Shown here piece by piece: positions 15,101 to 30,181 of a DNA stretch of 64,000 nt. Position 1 is the stretch's first letter, and each line of letters starts with the position of its first letter. The notes under the pieces are model-generated. The model searched no databases. It was not told the origin of the DNA and saw only the letters and a list, made by a program, of their open reading frames with translations. The translations under genes were made by a program, and so were the position numbers. The stretch is from Pipra filicauda (lineage: Eukaryota; Chordata; Aves; Passeriformes; Pipridae): contig NW_024104439.1 in NCBI RefSeq assembly GCF_003945595.2, forward strand, positions 332,501-396,500. The letters are read 5' to 3'.

Positions 15101-18100
15101 TTTCAGTAAAGAACTTTAACACGTGGTCATTAGAAATTGGAAGAAAGCCCATATCCACAAAACAGTATTTTCAGTATTTTGCTTATAATCTAAATCACAA
15201 ATTATGCAGCTGCAAGATGAAAGGTAAGGAGATCATGTTGCATCAGCCAAGCATTAATAAACGTTCAGCACTGGCTTTAGATTTTATCCCAATCACACCA
15301 AATAAACAGAACAAAATGAAAAAAACCCCAAACACTGAACAGGTGTTTAGTACACAAAGAACCACACAGACACAACTAAAAAACAAGTTACAAAAGTAAA
15401 GTGCACTTCACACAACACAAGGTTTTACCGTATTTTTTACCTTTGATAGCCCTTTCCACTTTGACTTCAAGACAAATAAGAGAAATAAAGCAAAAAAGGA
15501 GAACGATGACAAGTGAATGAGAAAGAATTAATGGTTAAAAAAAAAATAAAACAAAACCAAAGTGACTCAAGTTCTTGGGTGTCTTTCCCTTTTTTCTATA
15601 AGCTCTACCTGATTCCTGAACAAAACAAACCTTAAATGGAAAAAATAATAAAGGAATATTTCCTCCAGAGGGAGAAAGAACTAAGTGTGAGTAAGGCTAA
15701 ACTCAAAGATACAATGAAGAAATGCTGGACAGTACTTTCATAATAAGCTTGGCAGTGTACAGGACAAGGACATTGTAGTTCATTCCCTGACCTGTTGAAG
15801 ACTAACCTGCAAATACCTATGGACAGCTCTAAGAGGACAGTTTTCCTAGTCTCCCTTATATTCAACAGAAAGGGACAACAACCTGGAGCAGGGAAATCGG
15901 ATTTCATCTCTCTTCAATGACTGCTGAAATTAAATATCAACAACAGCACATAAATCTTGATTTAGCCTTTAAATATATTTATAAACCCTAAAATATCTGA
16001 AATCCTCAGTTTAAAAGAAACATCAAGGCATGTAGAAGGATGAGCTGACTCATGGTACTGCATAAAGTTATCCCATGCCGTGCGCTAGAAAGATAATGCC
16101 TGTTTTACCATGGCAACAAAAAAAAAGGACATCTTTACCTCCTGCCATTGTCAGAGCTGCATCAAGTGCAGGACGTACTTCTTTTCCCAGCTGTTCTTGA
16201 ACTCTGGTTCCAAGCACAGGTCCAACATCTGTGGCATGGAGAAATAAAAAACCAAACATTACCGACTAGTTCAACTTGAACTACCTCTTAGCATAGGTGC
16301 TGTCACACTCTTACATAACAAAGTGTACTTATATTATTGAAATTTTTCTAAGGCCTGACAGTCAGAACATAGTGACAGAAGGTAACACAGGGATACAGCT
16401 CTGTTTTAGCTAGCTATAGGCCTACAAATGAAAGCAGTAAATCAAAATACAGCAGAAAATATTCGCCAGCACTTGACCATATAGGTAAAGACACATAACA
16501 TTTCAACAGACTCCACAGTATGTATTTCATTGCATTTTCTACTCTTTTCAAAACAGGATTTTTTCCACAATCTATGTTAGAGAGGCCCAACATCTTGACA
16601 GGAGTTTTGTGGCATATTCTTTCACTCAAGCTATGTTTTAATAGTGCAAGAGGAACTAAAAAAATGTATTCTTTTCCTTTCCCCTGTTCCTCATGTATCG
16701 AGCAATGTCAAGGTCACCCACAACCCAGACCTGCCAGACAGCTCTGCTGAAATCCCTTAAGCGTGTTAAGCACATGTCTCCAGTCCCTGCTCCCTCACAG
16801 AGAGCATCCAGCATGGATGCTCCCAGCACTGGCATCATCCTTACCCATAGCCACCCCCACCTCCAAACACTCCAGTCTCACTGTCTACAAAGAGAAAGGA
16901 AGCTTAGTCCAGCAAAATGACACAGAAATGCCAAGCAGAGTTTGGTGAAGCATTTTAATGTAACATATTCTTTAGGTAGTCACTGGGTCCTCTGCATTTT
17001 CAGATCACAGCAAACACATTTTTGAGATTTTTGGTTTTGATGAAATGGGAATAGTGCATGGTACAGAAGTATTCTTTACTGTTAGTACCATCATGTCTGG
17101 CCTGAGATGAGAGTTTCTGTCAAGCAGAAACACTTTTCAGCTTTTCCTTAGGGTGGGCAAATGAACTCACGTACAATTCTCTATAAGTTTATCCTACTTG
17201 TACCCCGGTGTCACACACTTAATTCTGGTATTTCTAGAAAATAAAAGCTATCTTAATTTACTGCTGATCACTCTCACCACAGATCCAGCTAGGTTCCCAT
17301 TAACTAACATCACAAACTGGCATTGAGAACTAATAAACATTTAATTTGAAATTTCAGTTTGGAGCGGCTGAGAAGCTTCAAGGTAGTACTTGAAATGCAG
17401 ATGTCAACCTTTTTTTATTATTATTATTCTTACAGATTCAAAGATTACATACATCTTTTTAGACCAGTGTTCCTGCAGTAATTAAGCAGGAAGACTACTG
17501 CTACTTTCACAAGCACATCTGATGTGCAGTACACCCTCATACAGCCAAGACATAATAACTTCAGTGCATGCCAAGTTGGCTGCATTGAAAACTACCTTTA
17601 AAATACATTTTAAACTAGACAGAAGCATAGATTATAGGCATGAGAAGTCAATTTATGGTAACTGGCATGATGCCACAGTTGCACAGTTTGATCCCAGCAA
17701 CAATCCTTCAGCCTGAAATGCAGACCTGTATGCATTTACTAACATCTGCTAAAAATGCAACTTGAATTATCATCTGCACTGAATATGGTTGGCCCTTTCT
17801 ATTGTGAGTTTTGTAAAGCAAAGTTTAAATTATAAAAATAAAAAATAAAAATCATCTTTCTGGTTGTTTCTGTTGACTGAGAGCTTTAAAAGGTGACACT
17901 TCATATTGTAACTGTGTTGAAGGGGAAAGTGCAGCAGTTCTACTTCAAGTTTTATCTCCTGCTCTTCAACTGCTCATTCCGAAATGGCAAATACATTAAG
18001 CAGCTAGAAAGAAGATAAGCTGATGCCTCAACTTCTAGCTGAGTAGAGAACAAAAGTGCAACAAGAAAAATAAACAGAGATCTCTCACTCATTGGAACCA

Positions 18101-21100
18101 TCACAACTGCTTGCATATTTGTTCACTGATATTTGGCTTCAATTTAAAAACTGAGGAAAAATATTCCAAAAAAATCTTTAAGTATGGTTACTGAACTATA
18201 AAACATATACTATAAAACTATAGCTTTATAGTATATTTATATAACTATAAAACTATAAACAATTTAATAAAAGACCTTTATTTTGGAAATACTACACATT
18301 ACGAGCTCTGAGACTTTTTACGTGAAAACAATTTTAGATTTTGGTCTCATATACTACTGAGAACAGCACTTCTGTTTGAAAACCATGTTCTCATAAATAA
18401 AGTTTCACTTTGCATTATGAGCTAATTACATTATCTTACTGAAGCTTTTAAATACATGCTGCTAACCCCCCTTAAATCAAAGTACTTACTATTTAGGTCA
18501 GAGAGTGCTTTATCCTTAGCTGTGTTGTACTGGCTCACCAAATAGTCAATTTGCTGTAAAGAAGATGATTAAAAAAAACATTAAAAGAATTGGAAAAAAG
18601 TGATGCTTTTGAATGTGTCAAACTGTTAGCTTGAAACAATCAAAATATTTGTGCCAACTCCCTGGCTCTCTACTGTTTTCGGTTAACTAAGTATTTTATT
18701 TCCTTAGCAGAACTGCACATAATAAAAGACCAGTTTAATTGAGACATCTACTTAACTGGAACTTCTCTGTGGTAAATGATTCAGCTCAAAAGCAGAAGGA
18801 ACTGTGACCTCATGAAGCCTTTGAGTCAGTCAGGCAAATAAGTTTTTTTGCATGTCTCCAATTTCGTTACTTGATTTTCTCGCGGCATTAGTTTCTCCTT
18901 CACGGAGAAACGTGAGGCACTGATGCAGTGGTAATTTTGAAGCAATTCACCAACCACACTGGCTTGTGTCTGGGCAGCCTCTCAGAGCTTCTCTTGCAGA
19001 AAGGAGACAGCTGCTCTGTCTTAATGCAAATAGTTTTCCTCACCTTCAAGAGGATTTGGTCTCAACTTGAGCTCTACCAAAGACATCGTAACAATATAAA
19101 CCAGCAACTTAGTTATCCCCAGATACTGGGTTTGGACAAAAGGCTATCAAAGAACCATCCCAAGTGGAAAGCTTACACTAATTTTGAAAAGACATTAAAT
19201 AACCTTCATTCATTTCTGCATGCTTAAAATAATGCATTATGAATTCTACCCCAAGCGAGTTAGAGTGGTGTAAAGGTTCACATACTTGACAAATGGGTTT
19301 TCAATTTTAAGCATGACTCAAATATGTACCAAAGCGTACATGGCTTGTAGTCTCTGTGAAATAAAGAAAAAAAAGACCAAAAAACCACCCTCAAAACAAC
19401 CTATTGATGACACAGCAGTGGACATCATTAAATGACAAAGTATGAAGCAGACTCTCTTTCTGTAAAACAGGAAAAAATATTTGTTTCTTACTAAGAAGGC
19501 TGTAGGTATATTTTTGTTTATTTGTTTGCTTTGTTGACCTAGGCTAACCTAAGGGCTAAAATTTTGCAGGACTACAGGTTTTGCATTGTCTCCAGCAATG
19601 TCACAGACAAAAGGGGATTCTCTATCACTAATAGTGTTATCACTCAATACTCACAGTCTGCAAATCTGTGACTTGAACTCTTAACACAGGACTTTTTCAA
19701 ATCCTCTTACATGCTGTACATACCTCATACTGATGAGTCAAAGGCAGCAATTTGCATTTCAGAGCTTTATAGCCAATTGGTAGGATTCTAGAACTGAAGC
19801 ATTTCTCATTTCCCCAAGAAATTCTTACAAATATGTGTGTCTACGTGATACTCATGCACCTTGTCTGACAAAATGACTTAGAAGATACAGCTGATGACTG
19901 CATCAGCTCCAAGTCTAAAAAAATAGAAAGTAATAATCCTGTTTTGAAACTGAAAAAAGTGCTAAGTGAGACTTTGAGTAACCTCTGGTACAAGTGTTCC
20001 AAGTCCTGACACTTTTAAATTTAATAATTCAGCATTTTTATTAACTTTTTAGACAGTGCTTATTTTTTCTCTATTAAGATAAGTTACTTCTTCATAACAG
20101 ATTTTCTCCTCTGACATTTCCCACTGCCAGCACTCAGTGTGCTGTCAAAGGGACTCTGGTGGTTTCTGATATAACTGGATGAATCCTTCTGTGCCCAGTG
20201 TCAGCTCCAGACTGACAAAAGGCACCCTGTTTCAAGAGGGGTTATTGGGGTTATTGGCATGACCTTCAATTCCTGCCATGTACCTCCACCACTGGTCTGT
20301 CAGAGCACCATATCCAAACAAATAGTTGTATAGGGAACATCTTCAGATAGGAAAACATTTTATGGCACCCCCCAGATGTCTCCTGTTCTCATACAGCTCT
20401 GGTCAGCAAAAAAAAAACAAACCACAACAAAACAGCCCAGAGTTACTGTGACTGGAATGCTACCACACTTGTGGATTCCACATAATTGCGTGAATTCCAC
20501 CTATTTCTAATTTCATGGAAGTAAAACAGATTAATAAAATAAAATTCAAATAATTAAAATTAATGAAAGCCAAGGCAATAGAGTTGTTGGACTTTTTTGT
20601 CTCCTACAAATTCACAAAGAATTGAAACTACATTCTTTACAAGCCTTCCTCACTAGCATTTCTTTTTTTCTTTCAATACAAAACAAGATATGCAGAGGAC
20701 TGCTTATGGGATTCTAAGGCAAGTCTGAAAGGAAGGAATCTTTCCTGTTCAGTATGGTACAGTATGACTCTGGTTTAAAGAAAAAACAGTCAAAAATATT
20801 CCTGGGAAAAAAGCTATTGTGACTCAGTCCCAGAGCACATACAACTAAGTCCAAACCACAAGGAAACAGGAAAAAGCAACAGGGAATCCAAGTTTACATG
20901 TAATATATATTTTTGTATGTATTCCTTTTAAAACCTTATTTTTCCAAATTATTTAACTTCTGCTAGTGATCTACACTAGTTCAGTAGGAGGAAAAGGGCC
21001 TACAAGCATCATAGCAGCATACTCCCAGAGTACAGCTCAGAAGTTGTTCAAAGAATGCTGATTCATCAGGATAACTCCCAAACACTTACTACCGTGTGAA

Positions 21101-24100
21101 AATATCTTCCCTTGCATCATTTATTCTATTTACTGAGACTGACACACAAAGAATAAACAAAATACTGCAGGTGTGATTTAAACCAAATAGAAAGAAAAAA
21201 TTACTTTCTGCAAAATTTCTTATTTACACATATTCCCTCCCACCCTCATTCCCCATAAAGAAAAAATTCTTTACCGCTGGAGTGTCGTTAAGGAATATTT
21301 TCAGATCTTTAAAATTACTGTTAACCAGTTTCTTTGCTCCTCGGACTTGGTTAGTTAAATGCTGGTTGGCAGCATATGCACAGAGCACTCCAACACTACA
21401 AAAAATATAGATAACAGATATTTCTTTGTTACTGTAAATGCATATTCTAACATTAAACAGAACGAAAAAATTATAGCAAAAAAAGGCAACATTGTCAAAA
21501 GAAAGGTCTCCATAAATTTACACATTCTTTTTCTTACTAGAGGTTCTCACATGCACCATCAGATAGAGTTGAGGAATGAGCTATAAGGGCCAATATTGTA
21601 TTACTAATTCAAAAAAAATAAACGAAAAGTGATGTTAACCCGAAGACATCAGAAGTTATTTATGTACAAACTAATACATTAGCATGGGTACTGTCAGAAA
21701 ATGTGTATAGCCTAGGTAAATTGTATGAGACTTAGAAATGCTAGGCTCTTTCACAAGTATCATTAACCTTGACACAGCTATAAACAAATGCTCATAAGTT
21801 AACTGTGAAAAAGAGTATTTTTCATTTGATAACTTCAGCAGCAAGATTTATGCAAAATGGCACAATTTATTTACATAATTACACGGATTTTCCAAAAGCA
21901 TATGGATAGTCCCTAATAATGCTAAAATAATATATAAGCATTTCCTGATACTGAAACAAAAGGTGGAAAGTGAGCTAGACTTCCAGTCAGCACTGCTGCT
22001 ATTTTCTATTTGATCACTCCCTACTGTAAAATTCTAATTACAGCATGGCAGATCTGCACAAACAGTAAGTAAAAAGGCAATTAAAGGTCCCATGAGAGTC
22101 TTCGAAGCTCTATTAGCATACACGATCCTTAGCTTTTTGTTTAGCTTAGGTGTAAAAGAGACTTAAACAGAAGGATGACTTTTGTTTTTTAACATCTCAC
22201 ATTCAGAACACTTAACCTTTCAGACAAGTACCAGAAAGGTCAAGAGTAACCACCAGAGTGGTAACAGCCTCAGAATCAAGATGACTACAAACCCACTTGA
22301 TGGGTTAACCATTAACTTTCCAGTAGACAGCAGAGATCCACTCACCAGAGGCAGGATACATCCCCAAAGGGCAGACACTGCCTTGAGGCTGCAGTCAGGT
22401 GCGTTACAGGCAATTCCTGTTTGGCATATTTGTTAAATCTCTCACTTTGTGGTGAATAAAACAGCTCAATACTAGAGAGGTTACTACCTCTCTGAAAAGC
22501 CATTATGGACATCTAAACACAGGAGAAGGGAATCACTGACACAAATGGTACCATACTCTTTCCAGACTGTCAAACATTAAGTTGGAGTGTCAAGGGGACC
22601 CAGATACTAGTATTTGTAAATAAGACTTCAAGAAAACCCTATACCAGGCTCCCTACGGGGAAGAAGATAGATGGAAAGTACAACTTCTGCTCCAAAGAAT
22701 GTACATTCAAAAAAAGCCATAATACAGCCACATAAATGAAATGGTGGAGAGCAAATAGTACCTAAAATGACATGTGTATCCTGGCAAGATAGGAGCAAAC
22801 ACCCTGATTCATGATGCTCATCTCCTTCTTCAGTGAATCAAAATCAAGCCTTCATCTTTATTTTCCTTTTCCTATTTTAGCTTTCCCAAGCAAATGTAAA
22901 GGCTTGTTCTCCTGGTAAAACTGATCTCAACTATAATAATTTCTGCTGCTCTGACAACACTCTCAAAAGAAAAATTCTAATTTCAGAGCATGCTACAGGT
23001 GCAGGTCTGTTAGGATCCCTTCACTAATATTTTTCTCAATATCCAAAAACATCCGGAACAGGATGACAGAGTTTTACATAAAGAGGTTGCTTCTCTACCC
23101 AAAATATATAGCCATGTCTTCAAAACTGGCTATTAATGAACCTCCCAGAAATCACTAAGGAACAAAGGGACATACACACTTATCTTCGTATTTACTTAAC
23201 CTACAGCAAATGGCATATTTTTTTCCACTATGACCAACACTCAAGCAGCCATGATATCAGCTACCACCCAAGGAATGAGAATCCAAAATGCATAAATACC
23301 AGAGAACTCAGTAACTTAAAACTTACACCATCCTGTGATTCTATGACAAGCAGAAGTAAGCGGTTTAATTTTGGACATATACACTATTTTATTTAACTCT
23401 ACTGTGATGGCAATTGCTATCAAAAGCTTTTTTTTTTTCTTTGTTAATAAGAAAAAGTATCTCAAGCTATCAGGAAAAGCAAACGTTTGTGTACCGCTCT
23501 GAGGCTCAGGGTTTATAACCACATCCTCATTCTTTAGACAACCAGCGTTTATGTGCCCTTTCAGTGCTATGTTCGCAGAACAGAAAGGTCAATTGGGAGC
23601 TCACAAAACAGCGCTTTGTAAGACTCCAGCATGATCATCTTTCTCTTTAGCTTCCTAAATGGGAGGAAGCAAGATAGAGGAGATACTTCAAGGCGCTCAG
23701 AACAATTGCGAATGTAAACAAACACACAACAGGAGAGAGGAAAAATCTATTTACTATGTAACTGAGCCGTGAGTCAACATTCAATAAGCAGCTGCAAAGA
23801 GGAGGTCATAAAGCAGGAATAAAAAGGACATGCTTCTGTCATAAAGCAAGAATGAAAATGACATGCTTTTTCTGTAACAGATTAGAGAATTGTTTAAACA
23901 ATTCTTCAGGAGTCCAATATTCCACATTCAAGTTTCCTGTCAGGTTTCACAGACCAATTTAAATGTTATTAATCCAGTTGCAGAGGGAAACCCAAGCTTT
24001 TCCTTTAGCTGAACTTGCAAAAAATGTCAAGTCACAGAATAGAAAACCTGAGCAGATTTACATATTGGAAGAATGTCCCCTTTCTCAGTACAAGCTAATG

Positions 24101-27100
24101 CATTTAAGAAAATAATGGGATAGAGATTTCTGTACCAACCTTTCCACCACTTCTTTCAGATAATATTAATTTCCAGGTTCTAAACAACACGTCCTACCAA
24201 TCTCACAAAGCCAAGGATACTTGTGAAGCCTGCACGAGATATCTGCCAAGATGCCAAATACCATTCCGTGCCTCCAGACTTGGCCTTCCCTAGCCTCATA
24301 CATAACATCCACAACTTCATGAAAGAGGTTATAACACAAGCTCTCTTGGAAGGACAGAAAACTGACTATATGTTCTTCTATTCAATAGCCAAGACATTTT
24401 GTATTACCAGCAAGTCTGGCATTGCAAAACACGCGTTCTTAAAAATCCAGTGTTCCTCCCTTTATAATACAGAGGAATTAAGGAAATTACATTTCTTTCC
24501 CAGAAAAACACATTTGCCTAAGCTTGCAGATGCCTAGGAAATAAGAGGTCTCTGTTCCTAAACTCTCAGTTCACCTTTGAAGAAAAGCACATAATTGTAC
24601 TCATTATAAATTTGGAATATCAAATCTACTTAATTGTGTATTTGATAGATTATTTCTACATCCTCTGCTCTTTAGCAATAGAATCCTACTTTGTAGGGCA
24701 ATATCCTGTATAAAAGCTGTGAATTACCAAAAACACTGCACGTATTTTTGATTCAATCTATAAAAAGCAGTATTTAAAACACAAAGTGCACGCAGCAGAA
24801 AAAGACACACTAAAGGTCTATTTAGTTTAAGATAAACCACAGCGTATGTAACTTCTTTCTTATATCCCTCCTTGAGGAAAGCATACTTCTCACATTATGC
24901 TCCACCTGAAGAAAGCAGATCTACATAGAGTTGTTTTTAAAATTAAATCTGTCATACTTTTATTGCCTTTACACATCATTCCAATAAGCTTATTATTAAA
25001 ACCTCATCCTAATTACCAGAGCACTACATCAGTGGAAAAGTGAGAAGAAATGTTCGGCATGATTAAAATTTACTAGCTGAACTATTGTAAAATCTGCATT
25101 AACAGCATACATATCTCAGCGTGAACTTGCACCTTGACACACAGAAAAAACATCCCCATGTTGCTAGAATTTTCTAGAGTTGTTACCTACATACAGAATC
25201 TATTGCAGGCTCTGAATTCAGAGTCTTTCCCCTAATACTCTTTACCGTGCATTTAATCTGTCTCTTCCATCCAAGGAAAGACAGCTTGGAACCATTTTTT
25301 CATACCAAGGACCGAAAAAAAATCGAAAAATTAATTAAAAAAATAAAAAAATAAGGAAAAAGAAAGGGGAAAGAAAGAAAAACAGGAAAAAACAGCTCAA
25401 TGCTCCCTGCTCTCTTCAATGATCTTCTGAACTTTTGAGAGAATCTCAGAATAGCTGGCACTGCAAGAAAGATGAAGAAAGATGCAGAATATACACTCAG
25501 ATGGTAATCATGAAGAAGTCCCTCCAGCAGCTGGGAGTGCCTCTAAGGCAAAGCTCCCCTGGCAGAGGTGTGGGTTCAGGGTATCTGATGAATGCCAGCC
25601 CTGCTAAATGCATCTTCTGAAGCAGCACAGCTCTTAGTGAAGGATTCCATGGCATTCCAGTCACCTGGTAGGGGTTTAGGAGACCCCCCCCCCCCAGTGC
25701 TGCATGAACTCAAAACTATACCCAAACAAACAGGACCCACCCTAGTGATTTCAGAGCATACTTGATGCAAACCCTGTATTGGAGATCATTCAAGTTTTCA
25801 TTCTTTTGGTTCTGTCTCAAGTAGCTACAAGCATTTTACTCGCACGGGACTACACTCTTTTGGTTAATGTCACAGCTTACACATTTAGCTGGGCCCAGTA
25901 CTCGAGAAGTGTGATTTTGGGAAGCACTACAGGTAAATCTTCCACCTAAGCCAAAACTGCATAGAAACTTTGGGGAAAAGTAGATAATAAATCCAGAACA
26001 CTTAGTTTGAGTACAGTACAAGACATGTAGAAACAGTTTTAAGTAAATCTCAGGCCTCCTCCATTTTTTTCTGTTGGCGTAATGGCTACCAGTAAGACTG
26101 TCCTTTCGTGTTACAGCATTGTAATAAGCAGCCTGACATGGGTTCAAATAGATTCAGGCATGGTATCTTCTCCTCTCTTGTGAAAGATGATCCAGGAAGG
26201 GCAGGAGAATCTCTCTTTGTACAGAAGTGTACCAGAGACCTGAGATCTCAGTCAGGCTGGGATCAGTAATATCAGCCTTGTAAAGTTCTATCTTGCCTTG
26301 CACAGCATTCACAGCATTCGAGACTTAGCCAGGCAGTCATATGAGATCATCTCTACTTGTGGAAACCTGCAGACAGATCTCAGGCCAACTCCTCCCTAGG
26401 GTAAGCATCTGATACTCCTGATGTCTCATGCAAAAGGATAAAAAACCCGAGGAATTAAAGAGGCAATTTCACTAGTTCTGTAAAGCATATTACTAGGGAT
26501 AGCTGATCTGCCAGTCATGACCTGGGAGGAAGCATTTACCAATGCTGGGTATGTTTAATCCCACAAGGATAGCTGGCAGCAAATGCACAAATTTAAGAGA
26601 CCACCAAGGGGGATGATCTCTTAATTTCTCTGCTGACAGGCAACATCCCTCAGCCATTATAACAGAAAGTAGCATCCTGCAACGCGTTGTAAGGACAGCT
26701 GGTGAGCTCTGTGAGCTACCTTCAGTTTTGGCATGCTGAGGTAATTTAATAATTAACTGTCTTCAAGGCACCTTGTACTTTTGTCCTGTCATCGTAGCAG
26801 GGATGCACCTATCACTCACAACTTGATTTACGTTTCTCATTTTAAGAACACTAAGGGTCATGTTTGTTAGGGATGTTTAGTAGAAAAAAGCATGTTCCCA
26901 TATCTGATATCAGCATGACCTCTATTTGAGCATAGGCAAGGTCTCAATTTGTCCCGACACACAGTAACAGAAAAAATAAACTCTAGATTTCAATGAAGTG
27001 ACAAAGTACATCCCACCTGACTGAACAGTCACATGGTATAGATCAAAAGACTTTTTTATTCTTTTAATATAATCACAAAATAAGCATAGTAGGCAGGTGA

Positions 27101-29215
27101 AAATATGAAGAAGTTAGAGGAAAACAGAAAGCCTGAAAGCAAACAATTTATTTTGAAGGTAGGGAAAAGAAGAATCTTGACTGTAGTTCCTCATCACCCA
27201 TTACACACCTAGCACAGTAGTGTGCAAAATTGTGCAAAAATGTCTCCTAACTCCAGGATTTACATTGAGTTCATGCATGGTTTAAACAACTCAGGACCCA
27301 AAAGAAAAAACATTATTTTGAACTAATAAGAATATCTGGAGGACAGCAAACACTGGAGGAAGTCACACAATTGCTTTTCACACCAGTACAACACTATCAA
27401 GAACAAAGCAGTACATTGTACCTCAGGTTCTCTATGGGATGGTAACTGAACACAGGACACAGTCTCTCATAAGTTGAGTGCAACATTCTGCAATTGCCAT
27501 TTTGAGATTGGCCAAAATTTCACCTGCCAAATTAAAACAATTTTTTTTTGTTTCACACCTACATTCTGCTCAAGTAAGTATATAATGACCTGTGGATAGT
27601 AATGGTAGCAGCATTTTTATAATGCAGTTACACTTTCTTTAATAAGCAATAATATTGTAGTCTAATAAAATAATTTCTGCACCTGTAGGCTAATACAGTA
27701 TTATTTGTCGTACGACACTGCAAAATAAGTGCTATACCAAGCTTCATATTGTTCTGTTTATCACACTTGCCTTATTATTAAAGAAGCAACAAAAAGAAAT
27801 GTTGCAAAACAGCTCCTCTGACAGTCAGCATTTTTCTTCTGTCTTTGATGCATTTCCCCACCACAGTTGTCACAGCAACGACACATACAGAAGCAAAGTC
27901 CCACAAGAGGCAGTAACAAAATAAATAGCAATCCCAAGGCTGCGGAGACTATAAAACCGATTTCATAGTAGATGGCCTGTAAGTCAGACAAAAATAGTGG
28001 TAATAGCATATATCACACAGCAACTGCAATCAATATAGAGCAAATAATTACAAATCAAACTACGGACTAAACCATCTACTAAGTTACCAAGGTTACAGAC
28101 TTGGTATATTTTGTCAATAATTGACAACTTTTCCAACAAAAAGACAATAACATTGTAGATACTGATAGCTAATAATTATTTAGCTAGACTACTAGCTAGG
28201 CAAACTACAAGAGTGAGTACTAAGAGAGAGTAGGCTCACAAGAAATAAATGTGAATCAGTGCAATTGAAACAGGTTAAAAATGAACACATTTGATTTCCT
28301 GGACCACAAAGCTACTGTTTCTCACATCTGTTTCCAAAAAGGCTCCACAAATGTCAGGAAGGTTAACTAAAGCAACACTTCATGGAGGGGGAAGGGAGGC
28401 TTAGCTTTTTCTCCTTTTTATTCACTTATGAGTAGAAAGATTCTTATGAACTGCAAAGGGAAGTACTTCACTGGATGATTGATTACAATGGCAGAGGTTC
28501 CTCCAAACTGCTGAATTTAAAACTGCTTAGGGACAGGACAACATGAAGGAGCAGATAGATTTTAAGATCTCTCAGGTAAAGACATTTATTCTGCTGCCAA
28601 ACAGCAAAGCAGCAGCAACCAAAAGGATGCTTTCAAAAGCTGGAAGGAGTGAAAAGAAACGATGCAATTCCATGCCCTAACCAGCTTTTACACTGCAAGA
28701 GACCCCAGACCAAGAAGCTGGGCCAGGCAGCCCTGGCACAGCCCTACACAGCGCTTACAGGGGACAAGCTGTGAGCTTGCCGTGCTGTTTCCCTCTGCTG
28801 AAAACACAAGCCAGCCCATCCCAGAGAGCATCAAGCAGGTGTCTGCACAAAGAGATCAACAGCACAGCGTGGGCATGTCCCAGTGCTTTTTCTTCCCTGA
28901 TAAATCTCTCTTCTCCTTTCCTTTCCCAATTTTAGGAGAACTAATTCTCATCCGAGTACTTTGAGTACTCTCCTGTTTTACACCAATACAAGGGCAGCTT
29001 AGCAGAAAAGGAATGATATTGAGGCTGTGTAACTGTCCTGCAAAGTAAGTTAAAATTTCTCACAATCTATCAATCATGCTCCAGTTCCAGCTTCGCTGAT
29101 GTCTGTCTTCACAATCCCTAATTATGAACTGAGTCAAATACAGCAACCATCACCATTACCAGAGTTGCAAATTTCTGACCTAATTACCAATTCTAGGATG
29201 AAAACTATTTTTTAA

Positions 29216-29301
<86 letters not shown>

Positions 29302-30140
29302 ATCCTGGTTAAACCTTTTGCTTCCTTCTGAAGAATATGAACAAGATGTTTGGAAGAAGAATTTGGCTTAATTTTGCAAAAGAATTACTGTTTTCTATCT
29401 AGCTGAATACTTCAAAAATTATTTGACAACAGAAGTTATTTTAAGATAGGTCAGATGGGAAAACAGTATTTAAAATAACATTAAAAATTATTATGGATGT
29501 TCTAACGGAAGTAATGTATACAGACGTGATTAGTTTCTTTTCAAAGTGTTCATCTACCGTAAGACATTACCTGAAGAGTCAGGACAACATTTTCTGGCTG
29601 TGGAAGTCAAAACAAATGGAGAATGTGTATAAAACACAGGCAGCATGCACAAAAAACAAATCCGGTGAATAATGAATAATTAGCCATGACCACAACAATT
29701 AACAACACAGAAACAATAATGAAAGCCACTAAAGTAAAATAATGCACAGAAGCACCATTAAATAATTATGGAAAAATATTTACAATAAAATACATAGCAG
29801 GTATTTTCTGGTTTCCCTGGTAAGTGAAAGGAATCTAGGATTTGTCCAACAAATACTTCCATTTTAAACCAATGACAGACCAGTTATTTCCACATTGAGC
29901 ATCCAGTTCATATAATTCCCAACACGTCTCACAGAAGGCCAGAAACTGCATTACTTTGTTGTTTAGTGATTGCTTCATGAACTCCACCTGTCGTAACTGA
30001 TACGCTATTCCTGTCCTTTTCTTTTCAATTTTATTTTGGTACCTCCACTAGCAGTTTTGGGATCTTAATCTTTGGGACTACATAAAAATTCATCCTCACT
30101 TTTAAGTAATCATGTAGAGGTTTAATTTAGATTATTCTAA

Positions 30141-30181
<41 letters not shown>

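Larger units (their letters stand above)
9036..18489 (-). other. PROM1: PROM1 introns between exons 6 and 12
   Basis: Introns of 421-2261 nt surround exons 7-11. They contain unique AT-rich sequence with short A/T runs and the inverted repeat at 18205-18236. Short open frames on both strands show no recognisable domain, repeat signature or flanking splice sites. Confidence 0.75.
18554..27770 (-). other. PROM1: PROM1 introns between exons 4 and 6
   Basis: Introns of 2.7 kb and 6.4 kb. They hold the 33-bp tandem duplication (23805-23870), the A-rich tract (25315-25395) and the C12 run (25684-25695). The words CATCCTGTGATTCTATGAC near 23328-23346 recall a CR1 tail, but no CR1 body precedes them. 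Nothing else is recognised. Confidence 0.75.

Noticed and set aside
23328..23346. CR1-like tail words (CCTGTGATTCTATGAC)
   Set aside because: No CR1 3' UTR sequence precedes it; about 16 bp of resemblance can occur by chance.
30144..30178. Poly(A) tail of a processed pseudogene or LINE
   Set aside because: No gene or element body is recognisable upstream and no target duplication is evident; treated as a homopolymer.
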